From positions 1 through 62,007 of the forward strand of contig JACPCF010000011.1 in assembly GCA_016179965.1 (NCBI GenBank): 62,007 nt of DNA. Direction: 5' to 3'. The position numbers were made by a program, and so were the translations under genes. The notes under the pieces were generated by a model. That model saw only the letters and a list, made by a program, of their open reading frames with translations. It searched no databases and was not told the DNA's origin. This stretch comes from Candidatus Rokuibacteriota bacterium (lineage in GTDB: Bacteria > Methylomirabilota > Methylomirabilia > Rokubacteriales > CSP1-6). Positions 1 through 8,164 of this stretch are shown here, piece after piece (within the stretch, counting starts at the first letter, position 1; every line of letters begins with the position of its first letter).

Positions 1-795
1 GTCTGGCGGGAGCCTGTCCCACACCTTCTTGTTGATGAAGAGGTTGCCGTGGGTGTTGGGCTCGTGCTGGCCCTGGAGGTAGTGGTACTTCCAGCCGACG
101 GTGTGCAGGCCCAGGTTGAGGTCCTCGCGCCCGCCGACCCACTCGGCCGCGTCGATCAGGCCGCGCTCGGCGGCCGGGATGATCTCCCCGCCCGGCAGGA
201 GCACGACGCTCATCCCCGCCTTGGCGTACACGTCTCCCGCGATGCCGGGGATCCGGGCCTTGAAGCCGCGGAAATCCTCCCAGTTCTTCACGGGCCGCTT
301 GAACCAGCCGGGCGGTTGCGGCCCGTGCGGGGAGATGGGGAAGACGACCACGTCGAGCTTCAGGATCTTCTGGTAGAGCTCCTGGTAGAGCTCGAGTCCG
401 CCGCCCTCGTAGAACCACCCCATCAGATCCAGGAGCGACATGCCGAACGGCCCGCCGGGCGCGCCCGCGAAGAGGGTGGCCGCAGGATGGCGGCCGAACC
501 AGTAGTAGGAGACGCCGTGGCCGCCTTCGAGCAGCCCGCGGTGCGAGGCGTCCAGGATCTCGAAGGCCGGCACGACCGCGCCGGCCGGCAGGGCCTCGAC
601 CTTGACCCGGCCGCCGGACATCTTCTCGACGCGCTCGCCGAAGTACTTGAGGTTCCCGTACACGATGGAGACGGCGGGAAAGGCGGACTGGATCTTCATC
701 TTTACAGGCGCTTGCGCGCCGGCGGGGGGCGGGACGCCCATGAGCCCGGCCAGAAACGCCCCCAGAACGGCGAGTTGGAGTGCTGCTCGCTTCAT
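1..795 (-). CDS. TRAP transporter periplasmic solute-binding protein (DctP type), 3' end cut by window
   Basis: Reading back from an ATG at 795, a hydrophobic signal peptide (MKRAALQLAVLGAFLAGLMG, cleavage near AGAQA) leads into a DctP-like fold: a stretch with FPAVSIVYGNL near the N-terminus and a later GPQPPGWFKRPVKNWEDFRG segment of the type that contacts the ligand. A Shine-Dalgarno GGAGGT lies at 801-808 (complement). The family binds carboxylates or similar anions in the periplasm and delivers them to a DctQM permease; no permease genes are visible because the window ends here. About 265 residues are present and the C-terminus is missing. Family call is confident; ligand unknown. Confidence 0.85.
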   Translation of the reverse strand, partial: MKRAALQLAVLGAFLAGLMGVPPPAGAQAPVKMKIQSAFPAVSIVYGNLKYFGERVEKMSGGRVKVEALPAGAVVPAFEILDASHRGLLEGGHGVSYYWFGRHPAATLFAGAPGGPFGMSLLDLMGWFYEGGGLELYQELYQKILKLDVVVFPISPHGPQPPGWFKRPVKNWEDFRGFKARIPGIAGDVYAKAGMSVVLLPGGEIIPAAERGLIDAAEWVGGREDLNLGLHTVGWKYHYLQGQHEPNTHGNLFINKKVWDRLPPD

Positions 796-854
796 AATAC
801 CGACCTCCTTTTTCGGTTGTGGACGGTGGACCGACGGCGACTGAAAGGAATCAC

Positions 855-914
855 TATTGTGGTCGCTGGCCGCCGCTTGTCAAGCGCAAAAAACGGCGCG
901 TGCGCGCTTGACAA
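855..914. promoter_or_regulatory. Divergent promoter region with 11-bp inverted repeat
   Basis: TTGTCAAGCGC (877-887) and GCGCTTGACAA (904-914) form an inverted repeat, so each arm carries a TTGACA -35 facing outward. On the minus strand the -35 (883-878) is followed after 17 bp by ACAATA (860-855), a good promoter for the TRAP binding protein. On the plus strand the -10 (GAGACT region) is weak. The shared arms could also be an operator for a regulator of both divergent genes; that is inference. Confidence 0.5.
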
Positions 915-1002
915 CGCGGCGCGCTCTGCCGAGACTGGTCCCGCTCCGGCCTCCGCTGGCGCCACCCGCGGGGCCGAGGACCATTTCGGGAGGAACCGGT
1001 TC

Positions 1003-2061
1003 ATGGTGCCAGTGACGACGACCCACACGGTTTCCGCGACGGATGACACGGTGACGGTGGGGCGTTTCGAGATCGAGAAGTCACCCGTCGCCACGATCGA
1101 CTCCGGCGACTGGGTGTCCGTGGAGACCCGCTATCATTACAACGACGGGATCGTTCCGGGCATGGACATCACGGCCATCGCAAACCTCCGGCGGCGCTTC
1201 CGCGGGCGGGGCCCGCACAGCGTGACCGGGCCCATCTACGTGAAGGGGGCCGAGCCGGGCGACGTGCTGGAGATCCGCATCCGCGGAATCAGGCTCAAGT
1301 CCTACGGCTTCAACTTCAACCTTCCCGGCGAGTTCATGACGGGCGCCATCCCAGAAGATTTTCCGACCGGCCACGTAAAGTACTTCGACCTGGACGGCGC
1401 GCTCATGAGCACCAGGTTTGCGCCCGGCGTGACGGTCACGCTGGCACCCTATCCGGGCATTCTCGGTGTGGGTCCGCCTCTCGACTGGCCGGAGAAGTGG
1501 CCCGTCGGCCTGCCGCGGGAGCTCGGCCAACCCGAGGCCGGATCTTTCAGCACCGTGCCGCCCGGACCCTTCGGCGGCAACCTAGACAACACCGAGTGGG
1601 GGGTCGGCGCGGCGGTCTTCCTCCCCGTCTTCCACGCCGGCGCCCTCGTGTGGACGGGGGACTCGCACTGCAAGCAGGGCGACGGGGAGGTGAATCTGAC
1701 GGCCATCGAGTGTGCCTTCGGCCCGGTCACGATGCAGATCATCGTCCGCAAGGACCGGCGGGCGGAGGGGGCCTGGGCGTGGCCGATCGCGGAGACGCGG
1801 ACGCACTGGATCGTCCAAGGCCTGCACACGGACCTCGACGAGGCGGTCAAGCACGCGGTCCGGAACACGATCGACTTCCTCGTGCGGGAGAAGGACTTCA
1901 CGCGCCACGACGCGTACGCCTTCGCGAGCGTCGCGGTGGACTATCGCATCACCCAGGTCGTGGACATCGTGAAAGGCGTCCACGGGATGATCCCCAAGGC
2001 CTTCTTCGACGACGCCGGGCACTTCGCCTGTACTCTCTGCGACAGGCGGTTCGCCTGGTAG
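1003..2061 (+). CDS. Acetamidase/formamidase family protein
   Basis: A 352-residue member of the FmdA/AmdA family, which hydrolyses short amides to ammonia and a carboxylate. Visible family features are the metal-site motif VWTGDSHCKQGDGEVNLTA with the C-terminal half pattern GEVNLTAIE, the DNTEWG stretch, and the closing region with two cysteines (ACTLCDRR). The open frame runs far upstream, but ATG 1003 is preferred: GGGAGG lies at 988-994 and homology begins just after it. It is divergent from the TRAP binding protein with a shared promoter region, so the transporter may supply an amide or carboxylate. Actual substrate unknown. Confidence 0.85.
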   Translation: MVPVTTTHTVSATDDTVTVGRFEIEKSPVATIDSGDWVSVETRYHYNDGIVPGMDITAIANLRRRFRGRGPHSVTGPIYVKGAEPGDVLEIRIRGIRLKSYGFNFNLPGEFMTGAIPEDFPTGHVKYFDLDGALMSTRFAPGVTVTLAPYPGILGVGPPLDWPEKWPVGLPRELGQPEAGSFSTVPPGPFGGNLDNTEWGVGAAVFLPVFHAGALVWTGDSHCKQGDGEVNLTAIECAFGPVTMQIIVRKDRRAEGAWAWPIAETRTHWIVQGLHTDLDEAVKHAVRNTIDFLVREKDFTRHDAYAFASVAVDYRITQVVDIVKGVHGMIPKAFFDDAGHFACTLCDRRFAW

Positions 2062-2089
2062 CTTGGATCAGGCGGGGGTGCTTGCGTTC

Positions 2090-2917
2090 CTAGGGCGTGA
2101 GGAACGACCGGAGCGCCTGGAGGAAGGCCTCGGGCTGGTCGCCGGGGACCGTGTGGCCGGCGTCGGGGATCTCCACCAACCGGCCGTCCGTGAGGGTCTC
2201 GAGCATGCGCTTGGCGATCTGGGGGGAGAGGACGTCGGATTCCACCCCGCGAACGATCAGCGCGGGGCAATCGATGCGGGCGAGATCAGGCCAGAGGTCC
2301 GGCACGTCACGGCGATCTTCCCGCGCCTGAGCCCGCAGAGCCTTGTCGTACTTCCACGCGAGCCGGCCGTCGGGGAGGCGGCTGAAGCCGTGCTTGACCC
2401 GGTGGCGGAGGAGGGGCTCCGCGTAGCGAGGCGCGGCGGCGCGGAGGAGCCGGTAGGCCTCCTCCTCCGAGGCGAACTCTTCGGGCACGTTCGACACCAT
2501 GGTCCGGACGCGCGCGGCACCCTCCGGGGCGATCTCGGGACCGATGTCCACCAGGACCAGTCGCTCGACCCGTCCCGGATGGGAGCCGGCATAGGCCATG
2601 GCGACCCGGCCACCCATGGAGAGCCCGAGGAGGCTGAATGCCCCCGGGCACAGGGCGTCGGCGAAGGCCGCCAGGTCTTGGGCCATGGAGGCGATCCGGT
2701 AGTCGCCGTCGGCAGCCCAGTCGCTGTCGCCGTGGCCCCGCTGGTCCAGGGCCAGGACCCTGAAGCGCTCCGCCAGGGGCGCGGCGACGTGGTCCCAGGT
2801 CCGGCCGTGGCTGGTGAAGCCGTGGAGCAGGATGAGGGCCGGCGCGCCCGCTCTTCCCCACTCCAGGTAGTGGAAGCGGAGACCGCCCAGCGTGATCTTG
2901 TGTTCGCGTGGCTCCAT
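2090..2917 (-). CDS. Alpha/beta hydrolase
   Basis: A 275-residue alpha/beta hydrolase. It has the oxyanion-hole segment ILLHGFTSHGRTW, the nucleophile elbow GLSMGG (Ser), an acid following LIVRGVESD, and the catalytic histidine in AGHTVPGD. ATG 2917 (MEPREHKITLGG) is chosen over an in-frame ATG 18 codons upstream because strand beta-1 starts there. It is convergent with the acetamidase, with 28 bp between stops, and divergent from the UxaA locus. The family covers esterases, C-C hydrolases and dehalogenases; the substrate cannot be told from sequence. Confidence 0.85.
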   Translation of the reverse strand: MEPREHKITLGGLRFHYLEWGRAGAPALILLHGFTSHGRTWDHVAAPLAERFRVLALDQRGHGDSDWAADGDYRIASMAQDLAAFADALCPGAFSLLGLSMGGRVAMAYAGSHPGRVERLVLVDIGPEIAPEGAARVRTMVSNVPEEFASEEEAYRLLRAAAPRYAEPLLRHRVKHGFSRLPDGRLAWKYDKALRAQAREDRRDVPDLWPDLARIDCPALIVRGVESDVLSPQIAKRMLETLTDGRLVEIPDAGHTVPGDQPEAFLQALRSFLTP

Positions 2918-2992
2918 CGCGCGGCTCTCAGGGGCGCCGGGATTGTAGACTCCGCGAGCGAAACGAGTCAAGGATATGTTATAAAGTCAGCC

Positions 2993-3067
2993 ATGGCGAG
3001 AGCGCGCGGGAAGCGGGCCGAGGCCCTCATCCGGAAGGTCCAGCAGGAAGCGCGGGGAGGAAAGTGA
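2993..3067 (+). CDS. Short upstream ORF (24 codons) coupled to the UxaA gene
   Basis: ATG at 2993 opens a 24-residue basic peptide (begins MARARGKRAEALIRK) whose TGA overlaps the ATG of the next gene (TGATG at 3065-3069). An AT-rich TATAAA at 2980-2985 lies about 7 nt before the ATG, so the transcript may be leaderless. The peptide end also carries GGAGGAAA, which is the Shine-Dalgarno for the downstream gene. It is either a true coupling leader peptide or a chance ORF; no homology is recognised. Confidence 0.4.
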   Translation: MARARGKRAEALIRKVQQEARGGK

Positions 3068-4611
3068 TGGCGACCTACGCGCTCAGAGATAAGGCCATCG
3101 TGCTCCGCCCTGAGGACGACGTGGCCATCGCCAAGGCTGAGATCTGCGTCGGCACGCTCCTTGAGGACGAGGGGGGCGCGATCGAGGCGAGGCAGGACAT
3201 CCGGCCGGGGCATAAAATTGCCCGCCGGCATATTGCGCTGGGCGCCCCGGTCAGGCGGTATGGCCAGGTGATCGGGTTCGCCACGCAGGGCATCGTCAAG
3301 GGCGATCACGTTCACTCCCACAACCTGGCGATCGGGGAGCTCCACCGCGAGTACGAGGTCGGCTCCGACGTGCGCCCGGTGGAGTACTATCCGCCGGAGC
3401 AGATGCGCTCCTTCCTGGGCTACCGCCGGGAGGACGGCCGCGTCGGCACCCGCAACTACGTGGCCGTGATCTCCACGGTCAACTGCTCCGCCAGCGTCTG
3501 CCAGTTCATCCGCGAGAAGTTCCGCGACGTTCAGAAGGACTTCCCCCACGTGGATGGGGTCCTCGCGATCACCCACAAGTCGGGCTGCGGGACCAAGCTC
3601 TTCGGCGAGGACCACCTGGCGCTCCAGCGCGTGCTGGCCGGGTACGCCAAGCACCCGAACGTCGCCGCCTACCTCCTCATCGGGCTCGGCTGCGAGGTGA
3701 ACCAGGCCGTCGTCATGGTGGAGCGCCAGAGGATGGCCGTCTCCGGTCACCCGGAGCGGCAGCCCACGATCCTCACGATCCAGGAGTCGGGGGGCGTCCG
3801 GAAGACCGTCGAGAAGGGGATCGAGGCGGTGCAGAAGCTCCTGCCGAAGGCCAACGCGGCGCGACGGACGAAGGAGTCCATCTCCGAACTCGTGCTGGCC
3901 ACCAACTGCGGAGGCTCGGACGGCAACTCCGGGATCACCGCCAATCCGGCGCTGGGGTGGGCGGTGGACGAGCTGGTCCGCTACGGAGGCACGGGAGTCC
4001 TGGCCGAGACGCCGGAGATCTACGGGGCCGAGCATCTCCTGATCAAGCGGGCGATCAACGAGGGCGTCGCCAAGAAGCTGATTGACCGCTACAAGTGGTG
4101 GGAATGGTACTGCCGCGGGATCGAGGCCATGGACAACAACCCGGCCCCCGGCAACAAGGCCGGCGGGATCACCACCGTCTTCGAGAAGTCGCTCGGCGGC
4201 GTGACCAAGGGCGGCACGACCCCGATGATGGACGTGTTCCTCTACGGGGAGCCGATCACGACGCGGGGGTTCGTCTTCATGGACACCCCCGGGCACGATC
4301 CCGTCTCCATCACGGGCCTCGTCGCCGGCGGCGCCAATATCATCTGCTTCACCACCGGCCGCGGCTCGGTCTTTGGTTGCAAGCCGGTGCCCTCCGTCAA
4401 GCTGGCGACGAACTCCATCGTCTACCGCTACATGGAGGAAGACATGGACATCAACTGCGGCGTGATCCTCGAGGGGACGCCGCTCCCGACCGTCGGGCGG
4501 CAGATCTTCGAGGAAGTCATCGCCGTGGCGTCGGGCAAGCGCTCCAAGAGCGAATCGAGCGGGGTGGGGGAGGAAGAGTTCGCGCCATGGATCATCGGCC
4601 CCGTGCTGTGA
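3067..4611 (+). CDS. UxaA family hydrolase (altronate dehydratase-like), SAF domain plus catalytic domain
   Basis: 514 residues. The N-terminal ~90 residues form a SAF domain (DIRPGHKIARRHIALGAPVRRYGQVIG), followed by the UxaA catalytic domain with GYRREDGRVGTRNYVAVISTVNC, THKSGCG, LGCEVNQ and ATNCGGSDGNSG, which are the family's metal-site and substrate signatures. Altronate and galactarate dehydratases remove water from sugar acids to give 2-keto-3-deoxy acids. In organisms of this kind the family is often found with acid catabolism genes, so another hydroxy acid is possible. ATG 3067 has GGAGGAAA at 3055-3063 and overlaps the preceding short ORF. The full-length single-chain form resembles UxaA/GarD. 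Confidence 0.87.
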   Translation: MATYALRDKAIVLRPEDDVAIAKAEICVGTLLEDEGGAIEARQDIRPGHKIARRHIALGAPVRRYGQVIGFATQGIVKGDHVHSHNLAIGELHREYEVGSDVRPVEYYPPEQMRSFLGYRREDGRVGTRNYVAVISTVNCSASVCQFIREKFRDVQKDFPHVDGVLAITHKSGCGTKLFGEDHLALQRVLAGYAKHPNVAAYLLIGLGCEVNQAVVMVERQRMAVSGHPERQPTILTIQESGGVRKTVEKGIEAVQKLLPKANAARRTKESISELVLATNCGGSDGNSGITANPALGWAVDELVRYGGTGVLAETPEIYGAEHLLIKRAINEGVAKKLIDRYKWWEWYCRGIEAMDNNPAPGNKAGGITTVFEKSLGGVTKGGTTPMMDVFLYGEPITTRGFVFMDTPGHDPVSITGLVAGGANIICFTTGRGSVFGCKPVPSVKLATNSIVYRYMEEDMDINCGVILEGTPLPTVGRQIFEEVIAVASGKRSKSESSGVGEEEFAPWIIGPVL

Positions 4612-4621
4612 GGAGAGACTG

Positions 4622-4918
4622 ATGGCGCCAAGGCCGGGAATGTACCGCGGAGATCGGCGCCGGAAAGAGGAGGCGCGAAAGGCCAAGCAGGAGGCCAAGC
4701 GCCAGCGGAGGCTCGAGCGCAAGGAGAGCGGGGCGTCCGGGCCCGAGATCGAGGCGCTCCCTGATCCCGCCCAGCAGGCGGAAGCGCCGGCCGAGTACGT
4801 GTGGTTCTCGCCGAGCAAGAACCGCACGCTGACGACCCGGACTGCGGCCCAGCCCGCGATCGCCGGGATCGACGACTGGATCTTGCTGACCGAGCCCCCG
4901 AAGCCGCCGGCCTCGTAG
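4622..4918 (+). CDS. Small basic hypothetical protein
   Basis: 98 residues starting 10 bp after the UxaA-like gene, with GAGGAGAG as ribosome site. The first 40 residues are strongly basic and helical (RRRKEEARKAKQEAKRQRR), the second half is proline-rich with YVWFSPSKN and DDWILLTEP. No known family recognised. Tight spacing and the terminator directly after it suggest it is the last gene of the UxaA transcript. It could be nucleic-acid binding by charge alone, which is weak evidence. Confidence 0.55.
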   Translation: MAPRPGMYRGDRRRKEEARKAKQEAKRQRRLERKESGASGPEIEALPDPAQQAEAPAEYVWFSPSKNRTLTTRTAAQPAIAGIDDWILLTEPPKPPAS

Positions 4919-4940
4919 TCCTTCGGGGCCCTGAAACCTC

Positions 4941-4980
4941 AACGGGGCGCCGGCCGCACGCGCGGGCGCCCCGTTGTTAT
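4941..4980 (+). terminator. Intrinsic terminator-like hairpin
   Basis: An 11-bp perfect stem, AACGGGGCGCC (4941-4951) with GGCGCCCCGTT (4965-4975), 13-nt loop, then GTTATGTT. It closes the UxaA transcript. The T-tract is poor, as is common in high-GC genomes. Confidence 0.7.
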
Positions 4981-5006
4981 GTTCGTGGGAGAAGAACGGG
5001 CGGAGT

Positions 5007-5189
5007 CTAGCCGCGGAGCGATCGAACCATCAGCCGGACCGGCTCCAGCCGGAGGAGGAGGAAGACCCAGCCGAAGGGAAGAATGAGCGCCGCAAGGTAG
5101 AGCCAGAGGTTGCCGCTCTTCGCCAAGGGCTCGCGCCCAAGGATATCCACCCGCCACGCCTCGCTCATCACGCCCAGTAATCGCCTCAT
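5007..5189 (-). CDS. Small single-pass membrane protein, hypothetical
   Basis: 60 residues from ATG 5189, preceded on the complement by GGGGGGAA. A basic/amphipathic N-terminus is followed by one clear membrane segment, LWLYLAALILPFGWVFLLL, and a short basic tail. The ATG 26 codons upstream is less likely because it would place a hairpin (5211-5235) inside the gene. No family recognised. Confidence 0.5.
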   Translation of the reverse strand: MRRLLGVMSEAWRVDILGREPLAKSGNLWLYLAALILPFGWVFLLLRLEPVRLMVRSLRG

Positions 5190-5395
5190 ATCTCTTCCCC
5201 CCACGGAGTGGTTGCTCTGCAAGAGATAGAGCAACCGCGGTGCCAGACGGCTCAAGACCGATAACATCCCAACTTGTCAGCCTGTTACGCGCGTCGAGGG
5301 CTCAAGAGGGAGACGAGGAGGGGCGTGAAGGTGCCTCATTGTCATGCCCAGACGATGACCTGCGTGTCAAGCGGGCATCCCTCAGGCCGGGGGCC
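5190..5395. other. Non-coding gap with one hairpin
   Basis: About 200 bp between a small membrane-protein gene and the ClpS-like gene, both on the minus strand. It holds an 8-bp inverted repeat GTTGCTCT/AGAGCAAC (5211-5218 and 5228-5235) with a 9-nt loop, just upstream of the small membrane protein, and an imperfect hairpin CCTCAGGCC/GGCCTTAGG near 5380-5400 that may end the ClpS transcript. No gene seen. Confidence 0.4.
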
Positions 5396-5689
5396 TTAGG
5401 ACTGGGTGACCGTGACGATCAGGCCGATCGCGGCTAGGATATTCCCGACCTTCACGCACTCCGCTTCGGCGCCGACCTTGACGACCGCCTTGCCCGTGTT
5501 GTGGACCCGCCAGGCGATCTCCCACCCTTCGGCCTCCGAGCAGGCGATGGCCTTCATGAGCTGGCGCACGACCTCCTCGAAGGTGTGGCAGTTGCAGTTG
5601 TGGAGGACCGTCATCCACGGGGGGCCGACGGCCGTCTCGGTCTGGTCGAGCTCCTCCAGATCGGGCGTCGGGGCGGGGAGCTGCGACAT
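5396..5689 (-). CDS. ClpS-like adaptor protein
   Basis: 97 residues matching the ClpS fold: PPWMTVLHNCNCHTFEEVV, then a helix, then IAWRVHNTGKAVVKVG and the final strand. ClpS loads N-degron substrates onto ClpAP. The usual NDD in the first loop, which reads the N-terminal residue, is NCN here, so ligand reading may differ. It starts 3 bp after the preceding acyl-CoA dehydrogenase gene ends and is thus probably co-transcribed with acyl-CoA genes rather than with clpA, an unusual setting. Family call good; function as a true N-recognin uncertain. Confidence 0.75.
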   Translation of the reverse strand: MSQLPAPTPDLEELDQTETAVGPPWMTVLHNCNCHTFEEVVRQLMKAIACSEAEGWEIAWRVHNTGKAVVKVGAEAECVKVGNILAAIGLIVTVTQS

Positions 5690-5691
5690 GG

Positions 5692-6913
5692 CTACCCCTT
5701 GATGTTGCGGAGCACCTCGCGGGCGATGAGGAACTTCATGATCTCGTCCGAGCCCGCGCCGATGCGCATGAGACGGGCGTTCCGGAAGATCGACTGGATC
5801 GGGAAGTCGGTGGTGTAGCCGATCCCGCCCAGGATCTGCATGGCGTGGTCCACCACCTGCCAGACCGACTCGGCGACGAAGAGCTTGGTGACCGCCGACT
5901 CGAGCTGGGCCGGCGTCCCCGCCTCGATCATCTTCGCCGTCCGGTACACCAGCTGGCGGGCCGCGTCGAGCCGCGCGTACATCTCGGCGAGCTTGAAGGA
6001 CACCCCCTCGAACATGGCGATGGGCTGCTTGAACTGGACGCGCTTGGTGGAGTACTCGGCGGCGACCTCGAAGGCGCGGCGGGCCGAGCCAAGGCTCGCC
6101 ATGCAGTAGGTGACGCGCTCGGTGTCCAGCTCATCCATCAGCAGGTGGTAGCCGGCGTTGAGGGGGCCCAGGAGGTTTTCCTTGGGGATGCTGGCGGCGG
6201 ATCGTCACGCCCGGGTGGTCCATGGGGACGATGAAGCAGGACATCCCCTTGTGGGGATGGGCGGAACTGTCGGTGATCGCGAACAGCGTGACGTAATCGG
6301 CCAGGCCGCCGCCGGTGCAGAAGCGCTTCTGGCCGTTCAGGACCCAGCGGTCGCCCTTGAGGACGGCCCGCGTCTGCATCCGCGAGGTGTCCGAGCCGAT
6401 CTGGGGCTCGGTGATGGCGAGCGCCGACAGCTCCTCTCCCGCCAGGCGCGGCGGGATGTGGCGCTTCTTCTGCGCCTCGGTGCCGTAGCGGAGGATGGAG
6501 ACGGTGCCGAGCACCAGAGAGACGGAGCGGATGCTTTCGCCGGGGTGCCCGGCCGTTGCGAGCTCCTCGTCAATGATGCACTCGGCGACGACGCCGGCCC
6601 CGCTTCCCCCATACGCCTCGGGATAGAGCGAGCCGGACATCCCCGCCTCGGCGAGGGTCTTGAGGTACCACTTCGCGATCTCTCGCAGGCACTCCCGCCG
6701 CTCCTTGCCCTGGTAGCCGGCCTTGATCTCCGTGACCTGCTTGTGCGCCTCGGGGGCCCGCGGTAGGAGCTCCTGCTGGGCGAAGGCCCGGGCGCGCAGC
6801 ATCAGCTCGCGCTCCCTGGGGGTGTAGAGGTGGGTCTGGCCGGGGCTGACCGACCACCCGCCCGGCATCTTCAGGTCGTCGAGGGTGATGCCTTTGAAGA
6901 GATCTTCGTCCAT
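5692..6913 (-). pseudogene. Acyl-CoA dehydrogenase interrupted by one frameshift
   Basis: The N-terminal part (from ATG 6913) carries the FAD/acyl-CoA domains (ALAITEPQIGSDTSRMQT, GQKRFCTGGGLADYVTLFA) and runs in frame to HPGVTIRR. The C-terminal part (SIPKENLLGPLNAGYHLLMDELDTER onward) continues in another frame with no missing residues. The shift lies at about 6190-6200 in CTGGCGGCGG. The glutamate of LDTERVTY is at the position of the isovaleryl-CoA dehydrogenase catalytic base, and the terminal motif IGAGSDEI lacks the MCAD-type Glu, consistent with that subgroup. A single-base assembly or sequencing error is as likely as true gene loss. Confidence 0.85.
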
Positions 6914-6926
6914 GCGGTCTCCCTCG

Positions 6927-7139
6927 CTACGCTTCGGGCTCCTGGGCGGCTTCGTCGAACTCGGGGCAGTGGGGGGCGTAGGTCGGTTTCACGCGGCGCC
7001 GGATGCGGGGACAGAGGAACTCCCCCGCCAGCACGCCCGCGGCGAGGCGGTCGGGGGCCGAGGTCTCCACGTCGGGCTTGGGCTCGGGGTAGTACACGCA
7101 GTCGGGGCAGAGCGGCTCTCGGGTCTCTTCCTTCATCAT
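6927..7139 (-). CDS. Small four-cysteine protein, hypothetical
   Basis: 70 residues, starting at the base after the MaoC stop codon. It has two well-separated cysteine pairs, CPDCVYYPE near residue 11 and CPRIRRR...HCPEFDE near residues 43-58, suggesting a metal-binding knuckle. It sits between MaoC and an acyl-CoA dehydrogenase in one transcript, so it may accompany acyl-CoA oxidation. No known family recognised. Confidence 0.6.
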   Translation of the reverse strand: MMKEETREPLCPDCVYYPEPKPDVETSAPDRLAAGVLAGEFLCPRIRRRVKPTYAPHCPEFDEAAQEPEA

Positions 7140-7622
7140 TTAGTAGGGCAGCTTCCCCTCTCCCAGCGTCGGGTGGTGCTTCATGGGCACCAGCACGTGG
7201 CGGCGGAGCGTCATGACGAGCTCCCCGCGCTGATTGGTGACCCGCGTCTCCACATACACGACCCCGCGGTCCCCTTTGGAGGATTCCTTCTTTTCCAGGA
7301 CGCTGGTCTCGGCGTAGAGCGTGTCGCCGTGGAACGTCGGAGCGTCGTGGGTGATTTTTTCGTAGTCGAGGTTCGCGATGGCGCGGCCGGAGATGTCAGC
7401 CACGGTCATCCCGACGCCGATGGCGAAGACCAGGGTCCCGTTGACCAGCCGCTGGCCGTGCTGGGTGTACTTCTCCGTGTAGTGGGCGTCGATGTGGAGC
7501 GGGTGCTGGTTCATGGTCAGCAGCGAGAACCAGGTGTCGTCGGCCTCGGTGATCGTGCGCCCGGGCCAGTGCTTGATCACCTCCCCTACCTTGAACTCCT
7601 CGAAATAGCGTCCGTACGGCAT
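7140..7622 (-). CDS. MaoC-like enoyl-CoA hydratase/dehydratase
   Basis: 160 residues with the MaoC hot-dog fold: KHWPGRTITEADDTWFSLLTMNQHPLHIDAHY contains the hydratase-2 type active-site region (acid after ITEAD, and HPLHID), and later DTLYAETSVLEKKES is the family's second core strand. It would hydrate 2-enoyl-CoA or act in mesaconyl-CoA-like reactions. It heads the minus-strand set with the small Cys protein and the frameshifted acyl-CoA dehydrogenase, an arrangement typical of short or branched acyl-CoA degradation. Confidence 0.85.
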   Translation of the reverse strand: MPYGRYFEEFKVGEVIKHWPGRTITEADDTWFSLLTMNQHPLHIDAHYTEKYTQHGQRLVNGTLVFAIGVGMTVADISGRAIANLDYEKITHDAPTFHGDTLYAETSVLEKKESSKGDRGVVYVETRVTNQRGELVMTLRRHVLVPMKHHPTLGEGKLPY

Positions 7623-7951
7623 CAGGCCCTACCTTATCAAGCTTGTGTACAGATTCAACGCCAGCTTGCGAGTGTCTTCACCGCGAAGGGTTTGCGTTAC
7701 CATTTTGAACGAACTTCTCAGCCCCCAGGCACGGCTTAAATCCAGGCTCGTCTCAGAGCCATGCGTGACTGCAATGGCCGACAAAGAGACTACGTTGTCA
7801 CGACAGCCACATCTCCTGATGGTGAATCCGAGTCTTTTAGGCAGTAGCGATGCGAAGCCCGCCGTGGAGGGATTCCGTGTTGCCTTACTCTTTCAATCGC
7901 TCGGAGGATAGGTCGCCGGGTTATGATGGGCGGTATCATCGCCGATGATCT
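7623..7951. other. Non-coding gap of lower GC
   Basis: About 330 bp with visibly lower GC than its surroundings, between MaoC and the DUF2283 cassette. An 88-codon frame on the plus strand (7645-7911) has no ribosome site and no recognisable protein character, and is judged spurious. The part nearest 7622 should hold the MaoC promoter, but no convincing -35/-10 pair is seen. Confidence 0.4.
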
Positions 7952-8164
7952 TTACGAGGTTAGGCCTTTCACATCGATGGGCACCTCCACGGGTGCTAAG
8001 GACTTCTTCTTGAAATTGAACACAGCGAATCCAAGGACAGTTCCGCGCTCGTCCACGCGCTCGAAGACGTCCTCGGCGACTTCGCGAAAATGGCCCTTGG
8101 CATCAGCAAACGTGACCTCCAGATAATCACCAGCCTCGTCATACCAGACCTTTATCTTGCCCAT
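7952..8164 (-). CDS. DUF2283 domain protein
   Basis: 70 residues beginning MGKIKVWYDEAGDYLEVTF, the standard opening of DUF2283 proteins, which are short beta-rich proteins of unknown function. The gene overlaps the 3' end of the next upstream gene by 13 bp. The two-gene cassette is small, lower in GC than its neighbours and lies between metabolic genes, features shared with toxin-antitoxin-like modules. No toxin activity can be shown from sequence. Confidence 0.75.
   Translation of the reverse strand: MGKIKVWYDEAGDYLEVTFADAKGHFREVAEDVFERVDERGTVLGFAVFNFKKKSLAPVEVPIDVKGLTS

Noticed and set aside
49-1002. A long plus-strand frame that runs into the acetamidase gene
   Set aside because: It is antisense to the TRAP binding protein and its divergent promoter; high-GC DNA gives long open antisense frames. 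The acetamidase homology begins at 1003 with a ribosome site.
2968-4827. A 619-codon minus-strand frame over the UxaA-like gene
   Set aside because: Composition (Asp/Arg/Val/Gly repeats) is that of an antisense shadow; the plus strand has clear UxaA motifs.
7645-7911. An 88-codon plus-strand frame in the low-GC gap
   Set aside because: No ribosome site, no recognisable motif, and biased composition. Another frame in the same stretch reads slightly protein-like, but too short to support.
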